From: BRH-c25 sp041690515
Lineage (GTDB): Bacteria; Bacillota; Clostridia; Lutisporales; Lutisporaceae
DNA length: 49,598 nt
Direction: 5' to 3'
Assembly: GCA_041690515.1 (NCBI GenBank)
Contig: JAWLHF010000009.1
Location: 1 to 49,598, forward strand
Shown here one piece after another: positions 15,645 through 24,855 of the stretch. A program made the translations under genes and the position numbers. A model generated the notes under the pieces. It was not told the DNA's origin and ran no database searches. It was given only the letters and a program-made list of their open reading frames with translations. Each line of letters begins with the position of its first letter. Positions within the stretch are counted from its first letter, which is position 1.

Positions 15645-18104
15645 ATGGTAAGAAAAGTGACTAGTAACAGTAATACGGATAAAAGTACTTTGGATGTTAT
15701 ATTTGTATATTTGATAGGAATATTTATGCTTATTATACCTTTCTACAGAGGACTGTTTTTTAGAATTAACTATATTCCTGCGATTATTATAGTCAGTGCT
15801 CTATATGTTGTCTATACGGTGTACAAGCTTAGAAGTAAGACATTTAACCCTCTCGATACATATATGGATATAGCTGTGCTCTTAATACCTATTGCATATC
15901 TTATGTCCTTCTTTTTTGCAGCAAATATGAAGGATGCTTTTGATATGTTTCTCATCTATTGTAGCTATTTTATGTTATATAAGCTGACATCAGACTTGCT
16001 AGAGAAAAATGAAAAAAACAAAGATATCCTTATTAATGTAATTATTGTATCGACTTTCATTCTATCCTTTACGGCCATGCTTAATATTGCAGGGATAGTT
16101 GAGTTGAAAGGTGTTTTTCCTGGGAAAAGGCTCTTCGGTTTGTATCAATATGCCAATACCACAGCATCCGTATTGGGCGTTGGAATTATACTAACGTTGA
16201 ATAAATTAATGAGTGAAGCAAGTGTAAAAAAAGTAGCCATCTACCAGATGATATTGACTTCGCTTATTTCTTCCTTTATTTTTACATTATCGCGTGGTGG
16301 ATATCTTGTTTTGGCATTAGTCCTTTTATTTAACGTTATATTTGTTAGTGCAAGAGCTAAGCTGAAATTTATGTTGACTTTGTTTATATCTTTCTTATCG
16401 AGTGCTAGTCTTATATATAAGTATTACATGCTTGCTGAGGAGGTAATGTCGGGTATTTGGGTACATTATTTGATAAGTATTATTACTTGTGCAGTTATAA
16501 TATACATTATCTACTTGCTTAAAGACAAATTAATTATAAAGGTTTCAGACAAAGTCATAAATACTGCACTTGTATCATTAGTTATAATTTTGGTGGGAAT
16601 AGTTGCGTTCCTATTTTCGGCAAGAGGACCTATAGAATACAAGATTGAGCATACAGCCTCGGAAGAACAGTCATGGAAGAATAAGAATATTACGTTATAT
16701 GAGTTGGAGCCAGCTACTAGTTATATCATAGAATTTAATATAAAATCATCGGTAGAAAGTAAAAATGGCTATCGAGTATTAATAAGAAGTTATAATAGCG
16801 AAAATAAGCGTACTGATATTTTCGAGCATACAGGATTGATAGGCCTAAAAACTGAGAAAAAGAATTTTGAGTTTACTACTCCAGATGACTCAGAGTGGAT
16901 TAGAGTTCATTTTTATAACTACGAATCAGATAGTTATACAGTATATAAAAATGTTATATTTAAAGATTCCAATAATAATGTAGTAAAAGAAATGAATCGA
17001 CTAAAATATATACCGGTAGCTATCGCTGATAGACTTTCAGATATCAGCTTAGAAACTAGAGGAGCATCTTCAAGGATAAATTTTACTAAAGATGGTTTGA
17101 AAATCATAGGGGATTATCCAATAATAGGTGCAGGAGGAGGAGCATGGAAAAACCTTTATAGGCAATATCAGTCGATTCCATATAACACTACAGAAGTCCA
17201 CAATTTCTATGTGCAATACGGTACTGAGGTTGGTATAATAGGCTTAACTGCATTGATAGGATTAATACTACTGATGATTATATCAATGGTAAAAAGTATA
17301 AAAGCAAAATCTTCATATCTTTATGTATACTTAGCAGTAATGCTATTACTGTTGCATTCTACCATAGACTTCAATCTATCATTAGTAGCGGTTGGATATA
17401 TACTTTGGCTTCTCATAGGTGTTATAAACAGTGAGAAGAATACTCCTAGCATAGGAAAAGGTAAAATTGTGTATCTAAGAGTTTTGTCATTAGGTTTAGT
17501 ACTGATTGTCTTCTTTATGTCATACTCCATATACTATGGTATGAAGCTTGGAACCCAGGGGGCACGGGCCTCACATAGCAAAGAAGATTCTGAGAGAGTT
17601 ATTGAGTTTTATGAAAAGGCAACAACATTTGACCGATATAATGGGGCATATAGAATTGACCTGGCACAGATAATGAATAATCAACTCAGGAAAACAAAAG
17701 AGAAGAAGTATTTGGACAGGATGGAGGAACAGATTTTCCTAATAAGAAGATATGAGCCTAATAATCATCAATATACTCCTGTTATTTGCAGTTTATACCT
17801 TTCTACAGGCAAATATGAAGAGGCGTCAAATATGGCTGAGGAAAGGCTCCAAAACGAGCCTATGCTGGCGCAGTCATATGCATTAAAGATAGATGTAAAC
17901 TATGAAATAGCAAGTTATTATGTACAAGAGAATAAAATAAAAGAGGCAGTTCCCTACTTAGAGAAGATACTAACAGCAAATGAAGAATTTGAGAAAGTAA
18001 ATGCGGGACTTAAGACACCGCTTAAGCTCGAAGAGGAATATCTTAAAAAGGTTGAAGCTGTACAAAGGACACTGGATATGATATTAGCAGATATAAAGCA
18101 ATAA
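15645..18104 (+). CDS. O-antigen ligase/polymerase (WaaL/Wzy-like) membrane protein with TPR-like tail
   Basis: This is a polytopic membrane protein of the O-antigen ligase family, which joins or polymerises undecaprenol-linked glycans on the outer face of the membrane. TAGGAG precedes the ATG. About eight hydrophobic segments precede residue 325. The family signature region is seen in GKRLFGLYQYANTTASVLG and in GASSRINFTKDGLKIIGDYP followed by IIGAGGGAWKNLYRQYQ and TEVHNFYVQYGTEVG. Residues about 325-445 are an unusual beta-rich segment (LYELEPATSYIIEFNIKSS ... WIRVHFYNYESDSYTVYKNV) that looks like a jelly-roll domain in the outer loop. After the last membrane segment, residues about 640-819 form TPR-like helices. 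It is the first gene after the S-layer gene, so it could transfer glycan to S-layer protein; this is inference. Confidence 0.85.
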   Translation: MVRKVTSNSNTDKSTLDVIFVYLIGIFMLIIPFYRGLFFRINYIPAIIIVSALYVVYTVYKLRSKTFNPLDTYMDIAVLLIPIAYLMSFFFAANMKDAFDMFLIYCSYFMLYKLTSDLLEKNEKNKDILINVIIVSTFILSFTAMLNIAGIVELKGVFPGKRLFGLYQYANTTASVLGVGIILTLNKLMSEASVKKVAIYQMILTSLISSFIFTLSRGGYLVLALVLLFNVIFVSARAKLKFMLTLFISFLSSASLIYKYYMLAEEVMSGIWVHYLISIITCAVIIYIIYLLKDKLIIKVSDKVINTALVSLVIILVGIVAFLFSARGPIEYKIEHTASEEQSWKNKNITLYELEPATSYIIEFNIKSSVESKNGYRVLIRSYNSENKRTDIFEHTGLIGLKTEKKNFEFTTPDDSEWIRVHFYNYESDSYTVYKNVIFKDSNNNVVKEMNRLKYIPVAIADRLSDISLETRGASSRINFTKDGLKIIGDYPIIGAGGGAWKNLYRQYQSIPYNTTEVHNFYVQYGTEVGIIGLTALIGLILLMIISMVKSIKAKSSYLYVYLAVMLLLLHSTIDFNLSLVAVGYILWLLIGVINSEKNTPSIGKGKIVYLRVLSLGLVLIVFFMSYSIYYGMKLGTQGARASHSKEDSERVIEFYEKATTFDRYNGAYRIDLAQIMNNQLRKTKEKKYLDRMEEQIFLIRRYEPNNHQYTPVICSLYLSTGKYEEASNMAEERLQNEPMLAQSYALKIDVNYEIASYYVQENKIKEAVPYLEKILTANEEFEKVNAGLKTPLKLEEEYLKKVEAVQRTLDMILADIKQ

Positions 18105-18122
18105 TAAAAAGCCAAGTGAGGT

Positions 18123-19433
18123 ATGAAAATGGAAGAGATTAGTTTAAGAGAACTTATAGAAATATTGCTAAGAGGAAAGAAAATTATTGTTGCTATAACT
18201 ATTACCACCATCATAGTATCAGGGATAGTGAGCTTTCTAATCCTTGAACCTGTGTACGAAGGCAAAGTTGTGCTAATGGCTTCAGGTATAAATACAAAGC
18301 AGCAAGCATTACCGCAGGCTGACGGAGTAGAGGCTTTTTTGAATACTCTTTCGCAATATCAATATTCTCAGATGTCAATTGAGACTTACAAAGAACAGAT
18401 AAGTAATCCTCAGGTATTGCAGCAGACCATAGATGAGATGAAGCTTGCAGAATTAGGCATAACAAGAAGAGACTTAAAGGGAATGGTCAGTCTGGCAACA
18501 ATCAAAGATACAAACCTTATAACGATTACAGTTAACTATAGTAATAGCAAAATTGCATCAGACATAGCAAATACCATTGCCAGAAAATTTACTGACTTTG
18601 TATCGGAAAAGTCCAAAGAGCAGGCTGCAAAATCATCAAATTCTATAAAGCAGCAAATGAATGTTGAGAAGGAAAAACTTGATCAAGTGCTTTGGGAGTA
18701 TAAAGAGTATCTATCACAACCAAGAGGGTTGAACGAGCTGCAGAAGGAATTGAACTCAAAGTTGGAATTGATAACACTATATAAAACTGATTTGCTAAAC
18801 ACAAGCATTGAGGAGCAAAAGACCAGGGCTTCTCTTGTGGTTGCAGAAAGGCAGCTTCAAAATACCCCACCAAAGATTAAAGTGTACAGATCTTTTCTGG
18901 ATGAGCCTTATATGTCCCAGGCTTTAGAGGATACAACGGGAAATAGCAGTAAAAACTCATTTGGAGTAAGAGTTGAAGCAGAAGAAGTAAATGACGCGTA
19001 TACACAACTAAAGATAATGGTAAGTAACCTGGATGTAGAACTTGCAAAGATTACTGCTCAAAAGAACAATCTACAGAAGGAAATAAGTATTCTACAGACG
19101 GAGTTGGAGACCTTACAGGGAGACCTGGCAGTCAGACAGCACGAGGATATGATAATTCAGGATAAAATAAAATTTGCGCAAGATACCTATAATGCATTTA
19201 TGCAGAAATATGAAGAAACACAGATAGCGAGCTCATCAGCTATCGGTGAGTCAACTATTATAATAGTATCACCTGCTGTTGAACCAATGAGCCCTGTTGC
19301 ACCTAATAAGAAGATGAACATAGCTATAGCAGTTGTATTAGGATTGATGCTTGGTGTATTTGTTGCTTTCTTCAAGGAATACTGGGAAACTAGTGATCCA
19401 AAGAACAAAGTGAATGTAAATAGTGTCAGCTGA
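18123..19433 (+). CDS. Wzz/GumC-like polysaccharide chain-length or export co-polymerase
   Basis: The 436-residue product has the typical layout: a short cytoplasmic start (ISLRELIEILLRGKKIIV), a first membrane segment at about 20-42, a large extracytoplasmic coiled-coil region rich in Lys/Gln/Glu, and a second membrane segment near the C-terminus preceded by the Pro-rich PMSPVAPNKKMN motif of the Wzz family. There is no C-terminal tyrosine kinase domain, so it matches a stand-alone co-polymerase such as CapA/YveK-type proteins, though the periplasmic part is longer. The ATG at 18123 has AAGTGAGG upstream and lies 18 bp after the ligase gene. It probably controls the length of the glycan made by this cluster. 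Confidence 0.88.
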   Translation: MKMEEISLRELIEILLRGKKIIVAITITTIIVSGIVSFLILEPVYEGKVVLMASGINTKQQALPQADGVEAFLNTLSQYQYSQMSIETYKEQISNPQVLQQTIDEMKLAELGITRRDLKGMVSLATIKDTNLITITVNYSNSKIASDIANTIARKFTDFVSEKSKEQAAKSSNSIKQQMNVEKEKLDQVLWEYKEYLSQPRGLNELQKELNSKLELITLYKTDLLNTSIEEQKTRASLVVAERQLQNTPPKIKVYRSFLDEPYMSQALEDTTGNSSKNSFGVRVEAEEVNDAYTQLKIMVSNLDVELAKITAQKNNLQKEISILQTELETLQGDLAVRQHEDMIIQDKIKFAQDTYNAFMQKYEETQIASSSAIGESTIIIVSPAVEPMSPVAPNKKMNIAIAVVLGLMLGVFVAFFKEYWETSDPKNKVNVNSVS

Positions 19434-19468
19434 TAAAAATTGCATGCAAATAGATGGGTAGTGAGAAA

Positions 19469-21316
19469 ATGAAGGCTAATATAAGAAAAGTACTTCTTTT
19501 AGTTTCTGACGTAGTATTGGTAAATCTTTGCATATACGTTGCTTTGATATTCAGATTTGACGGTGATATACCAAAGCAATTTATGGATATATTTCTAGAT
19601 ACAGCAATATATCTTACTGCTATTAAGATTATTATATACTATTTATTTGGGTTATATAGAAGTCTATGGAGGTATGCCAGTATAGATGAGATGCTGCAGC
19701 TTGCCTTTGCAATAGCGATAGAAGGGATTTTGTCATTTCTATTCGGGCAATTCCTCAATGTCAGACTGCCGCGAACAGTGTATGCCATAACGTGTGTACT
19801 GACATTTCTGGCTCTTGGAGGAGTGAGGCTAAGCTATCGCATAAGCAGAAGGGTTAAGAACATTGTTATAAGTGATAAAAGTAGTCTGACCAGAGTAATG
19901 GTGATAGGTGCAGGAGAAGCCGGTTCCATGGTGATAAGAGAACTGCAGAAGCATACGGAGCTAAAAAGTCTTCCTATTGTAGTGATAGATGACGATGCTA
20001 AGAAGCTCAGAGCAAGAATAAACGGTATACCTATTGTCGGAGGCAGGTCTCAAATAAAGAAAGCGGCTGAAGAGTATGACATAGATGAAATAATTGTGGC
20101 ACTTCCGTCAGTACCAAGCAATGAGCTCAGGGATATCCTCAAGATATGCAAGGAGACACGATGTAAGTTGAAGACACTTCCGGGGGTATATGAAATAATA
20201 AATGAAGATGTAAGTATAAAAAATATTAGAGATGTTAACATCGAAGACTTACTGGGCAGAGAAGAAGTCAAATTGGATATAAAGGAGATTTCAAGCTATA
20301 TAAAGAATGAGACAGTACTTGTAACAGGAGGCGGAGGTTCCATTGGCTCCGAACTTTGCAGACAGATTGCAAGATTTCATCCCAAGAAATTAATTGTATT
20401 GGATATTTATGAGAATAATGCTTATGATTTGCAACAGGAATTAAGCAGATCTTTTAAGAGTAAGCTTAATATGGAGGTTGTTATCGCCTCAGTCAGGGAT
20501 AAATCAAGACTTGAGCAAGTATTCAGCAACTATAAGCCGGGGGTAGTATTTCATGCAGCAGCTCACAAGCATGTACCCCTTATGGAGGTCAATCCTGCTG
20601 AAGCGATAAAGAATAATGTACTTGGTACTCTAAATGCTGTACAATGTGCAGACAAATACAACGTGAGGAAATTTGTATTAATCTCTACTGATAAAGCAGT
20701 CAATCCAACAAATGTAATGGGTGCAACAAAAAGAGTAGCAGAGATGATCATACAAACTATGGACAAGCAGAGCCAGACGGAATACGCAGCTGTGAGGTTC
20801 GGTAATGTGCTGGGCAGTAACGGCAGCGTCATCCCTCTATTCAAGAAGCAGATTGAAGTCAGTGGACCGGTCACCGTTACTCATCCGGAAATAACAAGGT
20901 ACTTCATGACCATTCCTGAAGCTGCGAGACTTGTAATTCAGGCAGGAGCAATGGCAAAGGGCGGCGAAATATTTATATTGGATATGGGTGAATCAGTAAA
21001 GATATTAGATCTAGCAAAGGACTTGATAAAACTTTCAGGATTTGAACCAGATGTTGATATAAAAATTGAATTTACAGGTTTAAGGCCTGGAGAAAAACTC
21101 TATGAGGAGCTTCTCTTAGCTGAAGAAGGCGTCGAAGGTACGAGACATAAGAGTATTTTTATAGGAAAACCCTTGGAGCTTGACTATGATGAGTTGATGA
21201 AGAAAATTAAAGAGCTGGAATACAATTTGGATAGTCATAAGGGGATCAAAGAGTGCCTTAGCAGTATAGTAAGCAACTATAATGTTGTAAATGATGAAGC
21301 AGCAGTTACAAAGTAG
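19469..21316 (+). CDS. Membrane-bound nucleotide-sugar 4,6-dehydratase (CapD/PglF/WbpM family)
   Basis: This enzyme family converts UDP-GlcNAc to a 4-keto-6-deoxy sugar, the first step to sugars such as bacillosamine or QuiNAc. The N-terminus has four hydrophobic segments (residues about 5-125), followed by a first Rossmann domain (VMVIGAGEAGSMVIRELQ) and a second, catalytic SDR domain starting with LVTGGGGSIGSELCRQI. The catalytic region reads STDKAVNPTNVMGATKR, in which M417 replaces the SDR tyrosine and K421 is kept; this replacement is normal for the PglF/WbpM group. The ATG at 19469 is preferred to the one at 19454 because of the GGTAGTGAG just upstream, but evidence is weak. A sugar transferase follows, as in bacillosamine-type pathways. 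Confidence 0.92.
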   Translation: MKANIRKVLLLVSDVVLVNLCIYVALIFRFDGDIPKQFMDIFLDTAIYLTAIKIIIYYLFGLYRSLWRYASIDEMLQLAFAIAIEGILSFLFGQFLNVRLPRTVYAITCVLTFLALGGVRLSYRISRRVKNIVISDKSSLTRVMVIGAGEAGSMVIRELQKHTELKSLPIVVIDDDAKKLRARINGIPIVGGRSQIKKAAEEYDIDEIIVALPSVPSNELRDILKICKETRCKLKTLPGVYEIINEDVSIKNIRDVNIEDLLGREEVKLDIKEISSYIKNETVLVTGGGGSIGSELCRQIARFHPKKLIVLDIYENNAYDLQQELSRSFKSKLNMEVVIASVRDKSRLEQVFSNYKPGVVFHAAAHKHVPLMEVNPAEAIKNNVLGTLNAVQCADKYNVRKFVLISTDKAVNPTNVMGATKRVAEMIIQTMDKQSQTEYAAVRFGNVLGSNGSVIPLFKKQIEVSGPVTVTHPEITRYFMTIPEAARLVIQAGAMAKGGEIFILDMGESVKILDLAKDLIKLSGFEPDVDIKIEFTGLRPGEKLYEELLLAEEGVEGTRHKSIFIGKPLELDYDELMKKIKELEYNLDSHKGIKECLSSIVSNYNVVNDEAAVTK

Positions 21317-21609
21317 CCTGTAAGTATTCATAAGGATTGTAACCATAACATCAAATATTGGTGAAGGTCTAATTGTTAGATATAAACAATACAATTGAGT
21401 TATTAAAGCTGCTAAAGAACTCAATGTTATTTTTATAGGAGAACTTTATTACTTATGTATTATGTTTATTAGAGAAATGAGATATTGACAAAAAACTCAA
21501 ATTTCTACTACAACTGTATTTAGTGATGTGAGTTTGTTGAATGGATATACAACAGTTATTTGATGATAATAAATTACTCAACTATAGTTAAAAAAGGAGT
21601 CCAATTGAA
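21317..21609 (+). other. 293-bp intergenic stretch inside the polysaccharide cluster
   Basis: This is the longest break in the otherwise tightly packed cluster. A short open stretch (about 21400-21480) reads VIKAAKELNVIFIGELYY and then stops, which could be a decayed gene fragment. TTGACA at 21485-21490 with TACAAC 18 bases later is a possible internal promoter. No intact gene was seen. Confidence 0.4.
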
Positions 21610-22254
21610 ATGTATTTGAAAATTAAACGATTAATAGATATTATACTTTCATCGTTAGGGCTGCTTATTTTATCTCCTGTTTTTTTAGTACTCATTATAG
21701 CAATTAAACTTGACTCCCCTGGCCCTGTTCTCTTTAAACAGAAGAGAGTTGGAATCCATAAGAGGTATTTTAATATATTGAAGTTTAGAACAATGAGAAT
21801 TGATACGCCGAAGGATACGCCAACCCATCTCTTAGTGAATCCGGATCAGTGGATTACAAAGGTAGGTAAGTTGTTGCGAAAGACAAGTCTGGATGAGTTA
21901 CCACAGATTATAAATATCATTAAGGGTGAAATGAGTATCATCGGTCCTAGACCAGCTTTGTGGAATCAGTATGATCTGATTGAAGAGAGAGACAAGTACG
22001 GTGCAAATGATGTGCCGGTTGGACTCACTGGATGGGCACAGATTAATGGAAGAGATGAACTTGAGATTGTTATGAAGGCTAGACTTGATGGAGAATACGC
22101 AGAGAAGATTGGGTTTATGATGGATGTAAGATGCTTCATTGTGACAATAATTAGTGTTCTGAGAAGTGATGGCGTAGTTGAAGGGGGGACTGGAGTTAAG
22201 ACGAAGGTCACCAGCAGCTCAGGGAATTCTGAAGAAGAAATTGGGATGTCCTGA
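21610..22254 (+). CDS. Undecaprenyl-phosphate sugar-1-phosphate transferase (PglC-like initiating transferase)
   Basis: This 214-residue protein belongs to the bacterial sugar transferase family that loads the first sugar phosphate onto undecaprenyl phosphate. It is a short, PglC-type member with one N-terminal hydrophobic segment (IDIILSSLGLLILSPVFLVL). Family motifs are seen in order: FKQKRVGIHKRYFNILKFRT, then RKTSLDELPQIINIIKGEMS, IGPRPALWNQYD and GLTGWAQINGRDEL. AAAAAAGGAG lies about ten bases before the ATG. Together with the upstream 4,6-dehydratase it would begin the lipid-linked repeat unit of the cluster. The substrate sugar cannot be read from the sequence. The C-terminal 20 residues are Ser/Glu-rich and not conserved. 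Confidence 0.93.
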   Translation: MYLKIKRLIDIILSSLGLLILSPVFLVLIIAIKLDSPGPVLFKQKRVGIHKRYFNILKFRTMRIDTPKDTPTHLLVNPDQWITKVGKLLRKTSLDELPQIINIIKGEMSIIGPRPALWNQYDLIEERDKYGANDVPVGLTGWAQINGRDELEIVMKARLDGEYAEKIGFMMDVRCFIVTIISVLRSDGVVEGGTGVKTKVTSSSGNSEEEIGMS

Positions 22255-22299
22255 AAAAACTATGTCTGTATTACAGCCTACTTGACTGAGGTGAAAAAA

Positions 22300-23169
22300 A
22301 TGAAAAAAATAATAATCACCGGTAAGAACAGTTATATTGGTACATCTGTAGAGAATTGGCTTGTGAGAGAATCTGATAAATATAAAGTAGATACTGTTGA
22401 TATGAAAGATGGGTCATGGGAAAGGAAGGATTTCAGTGACTATGATGTTGTTTTTCATGTGGCTGGGATAGCTCATGTATCTTCTGATCCTAAGATGGAA
22501 GATCTCTACTATAAAGTGAATAGAGATCTTACGATTGAAACTGCTGAGAAGGCTAAAAAAGAAGGTGTAAAGCAGTTCATTTTTATGAGCAGCATTATTG
22601 TCTATGGTGATAGCAGCAGTAGTAAGAGGGTTGTTGATAGAAATACAGTTCCAGTACCTAGTAACTTCTATGGAAATAGTAAATTGCAAGCGGAGGAAGG
22701 TATCAAGCACTTAGAGTCAGATGATTTTAAGATTGTAATTCTTAGGCCGCCAATGATTTATGGGAAAGGTTCTAAAGGGAACTATCCGAGGCTTGCAAAT
22801 ATGGCTAAGAAGATAAAGATGTTTCCTGATATTGATAATGAGCGCAGTATGCTTCATATAGATAACCTTTGTGAGTTCATTAAGACCATGATAGATCATG
22901 AAGAGAGAGGACTATTTTTTCCTCAGAATAAAGAGTATGTGAAGACAAGTGAACTTGTCAGATTGATTGGTGAAGTTCACGGAAAGAAGATTATCATGAC
23001 GAAGGTATTTAATCCTATATTGAGATTGATGTTTGGAATTGGAGTTGTAAATAAGGTATTCGGCAATTTAGTTTATGAGAAATCGATGAGTAACTATGAT
23101 AAGGCGAATTACCGAATAAGAACATTTAGAGAGTCTATTGCGTTAACAGAATTGGAGAGAGGGCAGTGA
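22300..23169 (+). CDS. NAD-dependent epimerase/dehydratase (extended SDR)
   Basis: The 289-residue product is an extended short-chain dehydrogenase of the kind that epimerises or reduces nucleotide sugars. It starts with the glycine motif TGKNSYIGTSVENW (a GxxxxG form) and has the catalytic YxxxK as Y124-GNS-K128 and an HVAGIAHVS segment. The ATG at 22300 is chosen because GAGGTG (22288-22293) sits six bases upstream; a TTG at 22282 is in frame but has no ribosome binding site. It resembles 4-reductase/4-epimerase genes that lie next to PglC-type transferases, so it may finish the sugar made by the 4,6-dehydratase, which is inference. The stop overlaps the next start (TGATG). Confidence 0.85.
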   Translation: MKKIIITGKNSYIGTSVENWLVRESDKYKVDTVDMKDGSWERKDFSDYDVVFHVAGIAHVSSDPKMEDLYYKVNRDLTIETAEKAKKEGVKQFIFMSSIIVYGDSSSSKRVVDRNTVPVPSNFYGNSKLQAEEGIKHLESDDFKIVILRPPMIYGKGSKGNYPRLANMAKKIKMFPDIDNERSMLHIDNLCEFIKTMIDHEERGLFFPQNKEYVKTSELVRLIGEVHGKKIIMTKVFNPILRLMFGIGVVNKVFGNLVYEKSMSNYDKANYRIRTFRESIALTELERGQ

Positions 23170-23927
23170 TGGAGATTAAAAAAGAAGAACTAGTATCAAT
23201 AATTATGCCCGCTTTTAATTGTGGGGAATTTATAGGAATTACTCTTGATTCAGTAATTAATCAGTCATATAAAAACTGGGAAGTCATTATTGTGGATGAC
23301 TGTTCAACTGATAATACAGCTAATATAGTCCAAGAGTATATAAAGAAAGATATTCGAATTAAATATCATAAGTTAGAGAAAAACTCAGGTGCAGCTGTGG
23401 CGAGAAATAAAGCTATTGACCTTGCAACTGGTAAGTATATGGCTTTTCTTGATAGTGATGATGTTTGGTTCCCAGAAAAGCTGGCAAAGCAAATTGACTT
23501 TATGGAAGAAAACGATTATGGATTTACATGTACTAGCTATACAAAGATTGATGAAAAGGGTGAATATTTAAATAGGACTATAGTTACTCAGCCAAAAAGG
23601 GATTATGATGGTGTTTTGAAGACTTGTCCAGGTAATTCAACAGTTGTATATAATGCAGAGAAACTTGGGAAATTTAAGATTCCTGATATAAAAAAAAGAA
23701 ATGATTATGTTATGTGGCTACAAGTAATCAAGAAAGAAAAGTTCCTCTATGGTATAGAAGAACCACTCGGAAGTCATCGTATTAGAACTGAAGGAATATC
23801 TAGTAATAAGAAAAGTCTTGTAAGATACCATTGGAAGGTTTATAGACAAATCGAGAATTTATCGTTGCTTAAGTCAAGTTACTTGATTGTATATTGGGTA
23901 GTTGCGACGGTGTTTAAGTTAAGGTAG
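23169..23927 (+). CDS. Family 2 glycosyltransferase
   Basis: The 252-residue protein has the GT-A fold motifs of family 2: VSIIMPAFNCGEFIGITLDS at the start, VIIVDDCSTDNT, GAAVARNKAIDLATGKYMAF and the metal-binding LDSDDVW. It is of the EpsE/WcaA type without C-terminal membrane segments and is probably cytoplasmic or peripheral. It would add one sugar to the lipid-linked repeat unit. The ATG at 23169 overlaps the previous stop by one base and has GAGAGAGGG upstream, so translation is probably coupled. Donor and acceptor are unknown. Confidence 0.92.
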   Translation: MEIKKEELVSIIMPAFNCGEFIGITLDSVINQSYKNWEVIIVDDCSTDNTANIVQEYIKKDIRIKYHKLEKNSGAAVARNKAIDLATGKYMAFLDSDDVWFPEKLAKQIDFMEENDYGFTCTSYTKIDEKGEYLNRTIVTQPKRDYDGVLKTCPGNSTVVYNAEKLGKFKIPDIKKRNDYVMWLQVIKKEKFLYGIEEPLGSHRIRTEGISSNKKSLVRYHWKVYRQIENLSLLKSSYLIVYWVVATVFKLR

Positions 23928-23952
23928 ATCATAATAAGAAAGTGGGTGCTTT

Positions 23953-24840
23953 ATGGGGATATTGAAAGAAGTATTTAAAAACATATTGTTTTATTTTGTT
24001 CATCCTATATCTGATAAGAATGCGTTAAAATTTATATTTCCAATAGAGACAGGTGAAAAATTAGATATCAATAACCCAAAAACCTTTAACCAAAAATTGC
24101 AATGGTACAAACTGTATTATCGAGATCCAGTAATGATTAAATGCGCAGATAAGTTCGCTGTACGAGAATATGTTCATTCTAAAGGATATTCACATTTATT
24201 AACAGAACTTTATGGATCATATGATAACGCAGATGATATTAACTTTAGCGTGTTGCCTGATAAATTTGTACTTAAAACAAATAATGCAATGGGAACTAAT
24301 ATTTTTGTAAAGAATAAGAATTCAATTGATGAAAAAAGAATTAAAAAGCAACTGAATGAATGGTTAAAGAAAGTACCGCTGCAAGTATGGTTTGGTAGAG
24401 AATGGGCATATAAAGATATTAAGACCAAGATTATTTGTGAAGAATTTATTGATTCAAAAGGAAAGGATCTGGTTGACTACAAATTTCATTGTTTTAAAGG
24501 TGAACCCAAAATAATCCAAGTAAGTATGGATAAGGATACCGGACATAAGATAAACTTTTATGATATCGGTTGGAATTATATTAGAGCTAAACATATATAT
24601 CCAACAAAAGGTGATATTATAGGCAGTCCTTTAAAGTTAAATGAAATGCTCAAAATTGCAGGGGATTTATCAAAAGGTTTTCCGTATGCTAGAGTTGATT
24701 TATATAACGTTGAAGAAAAGGTAATTTTTGGTGAGTTAACATTTTATACTTCCGCCGGATTTGGTAAATTTGAACCGAATGATTTGAATGAATACATGGG
24801 GAGTTTATTTGAACTTCCAGAGAAGAAATTTATCAAATAG
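23953..24840 (+). CDS. TupA-like ATP-grasp ligase, copy 1
   Basis: The 295-residue product matches the TupA-like ATP-grasp family. Visible conserved blocks are NPKTFNQKLQWYKLYYRDP, the KCADKFAVREYV segment, LPDKFVLKTNNAMGTN (a nucleotide-binding lysine and glycine-rich turn), GREWAYKDIKTKIICEEFI, DYKFHCFKGEPKIIQV and ARVDLY with FGELTFYTSAGF near the end, likely metal and ATP ligands. The family is named for TupA of alkaliphilic Bacillus, needed for teichuronopeptide, and members are thought to form amide bonds between carboxylates and amines. Here it lies in a polysaccharide operon with a second copy at 27072 (same block order, clearly diverged). Possible substrates are uronic acid residues or amino acids; not shown by the sequence. 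Confidence 0.85.
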   Translation: MGILKEVFKNILFYFVHPISDKNALKFIFPIETGEKLDINNPKTFNQKLQWYKLYYRDPVMIKCADKFAVREYVHSKGYSHLLTELYGSYDNADDINFSVLPDKFVLKTNNAMGTNIFVKNKNSIDEKRIKKQLNEWLKKVPLQVWFGREWAYKDIKTKIICEEFIDSKGKDLVDYKFHCFKGEPKIIQVSMDKDTGHKINFYDIGWNYIRAKHIYPTKGDIIGSPLKLNEMLKIAGDLSKGFPYARVDLYNVEEKVIFGELTFYTSAGFGKFEPNDLNEYMGSLFELPEKKFIK

Positions 24841-24855
24841 GATAGAGGGATTGAT

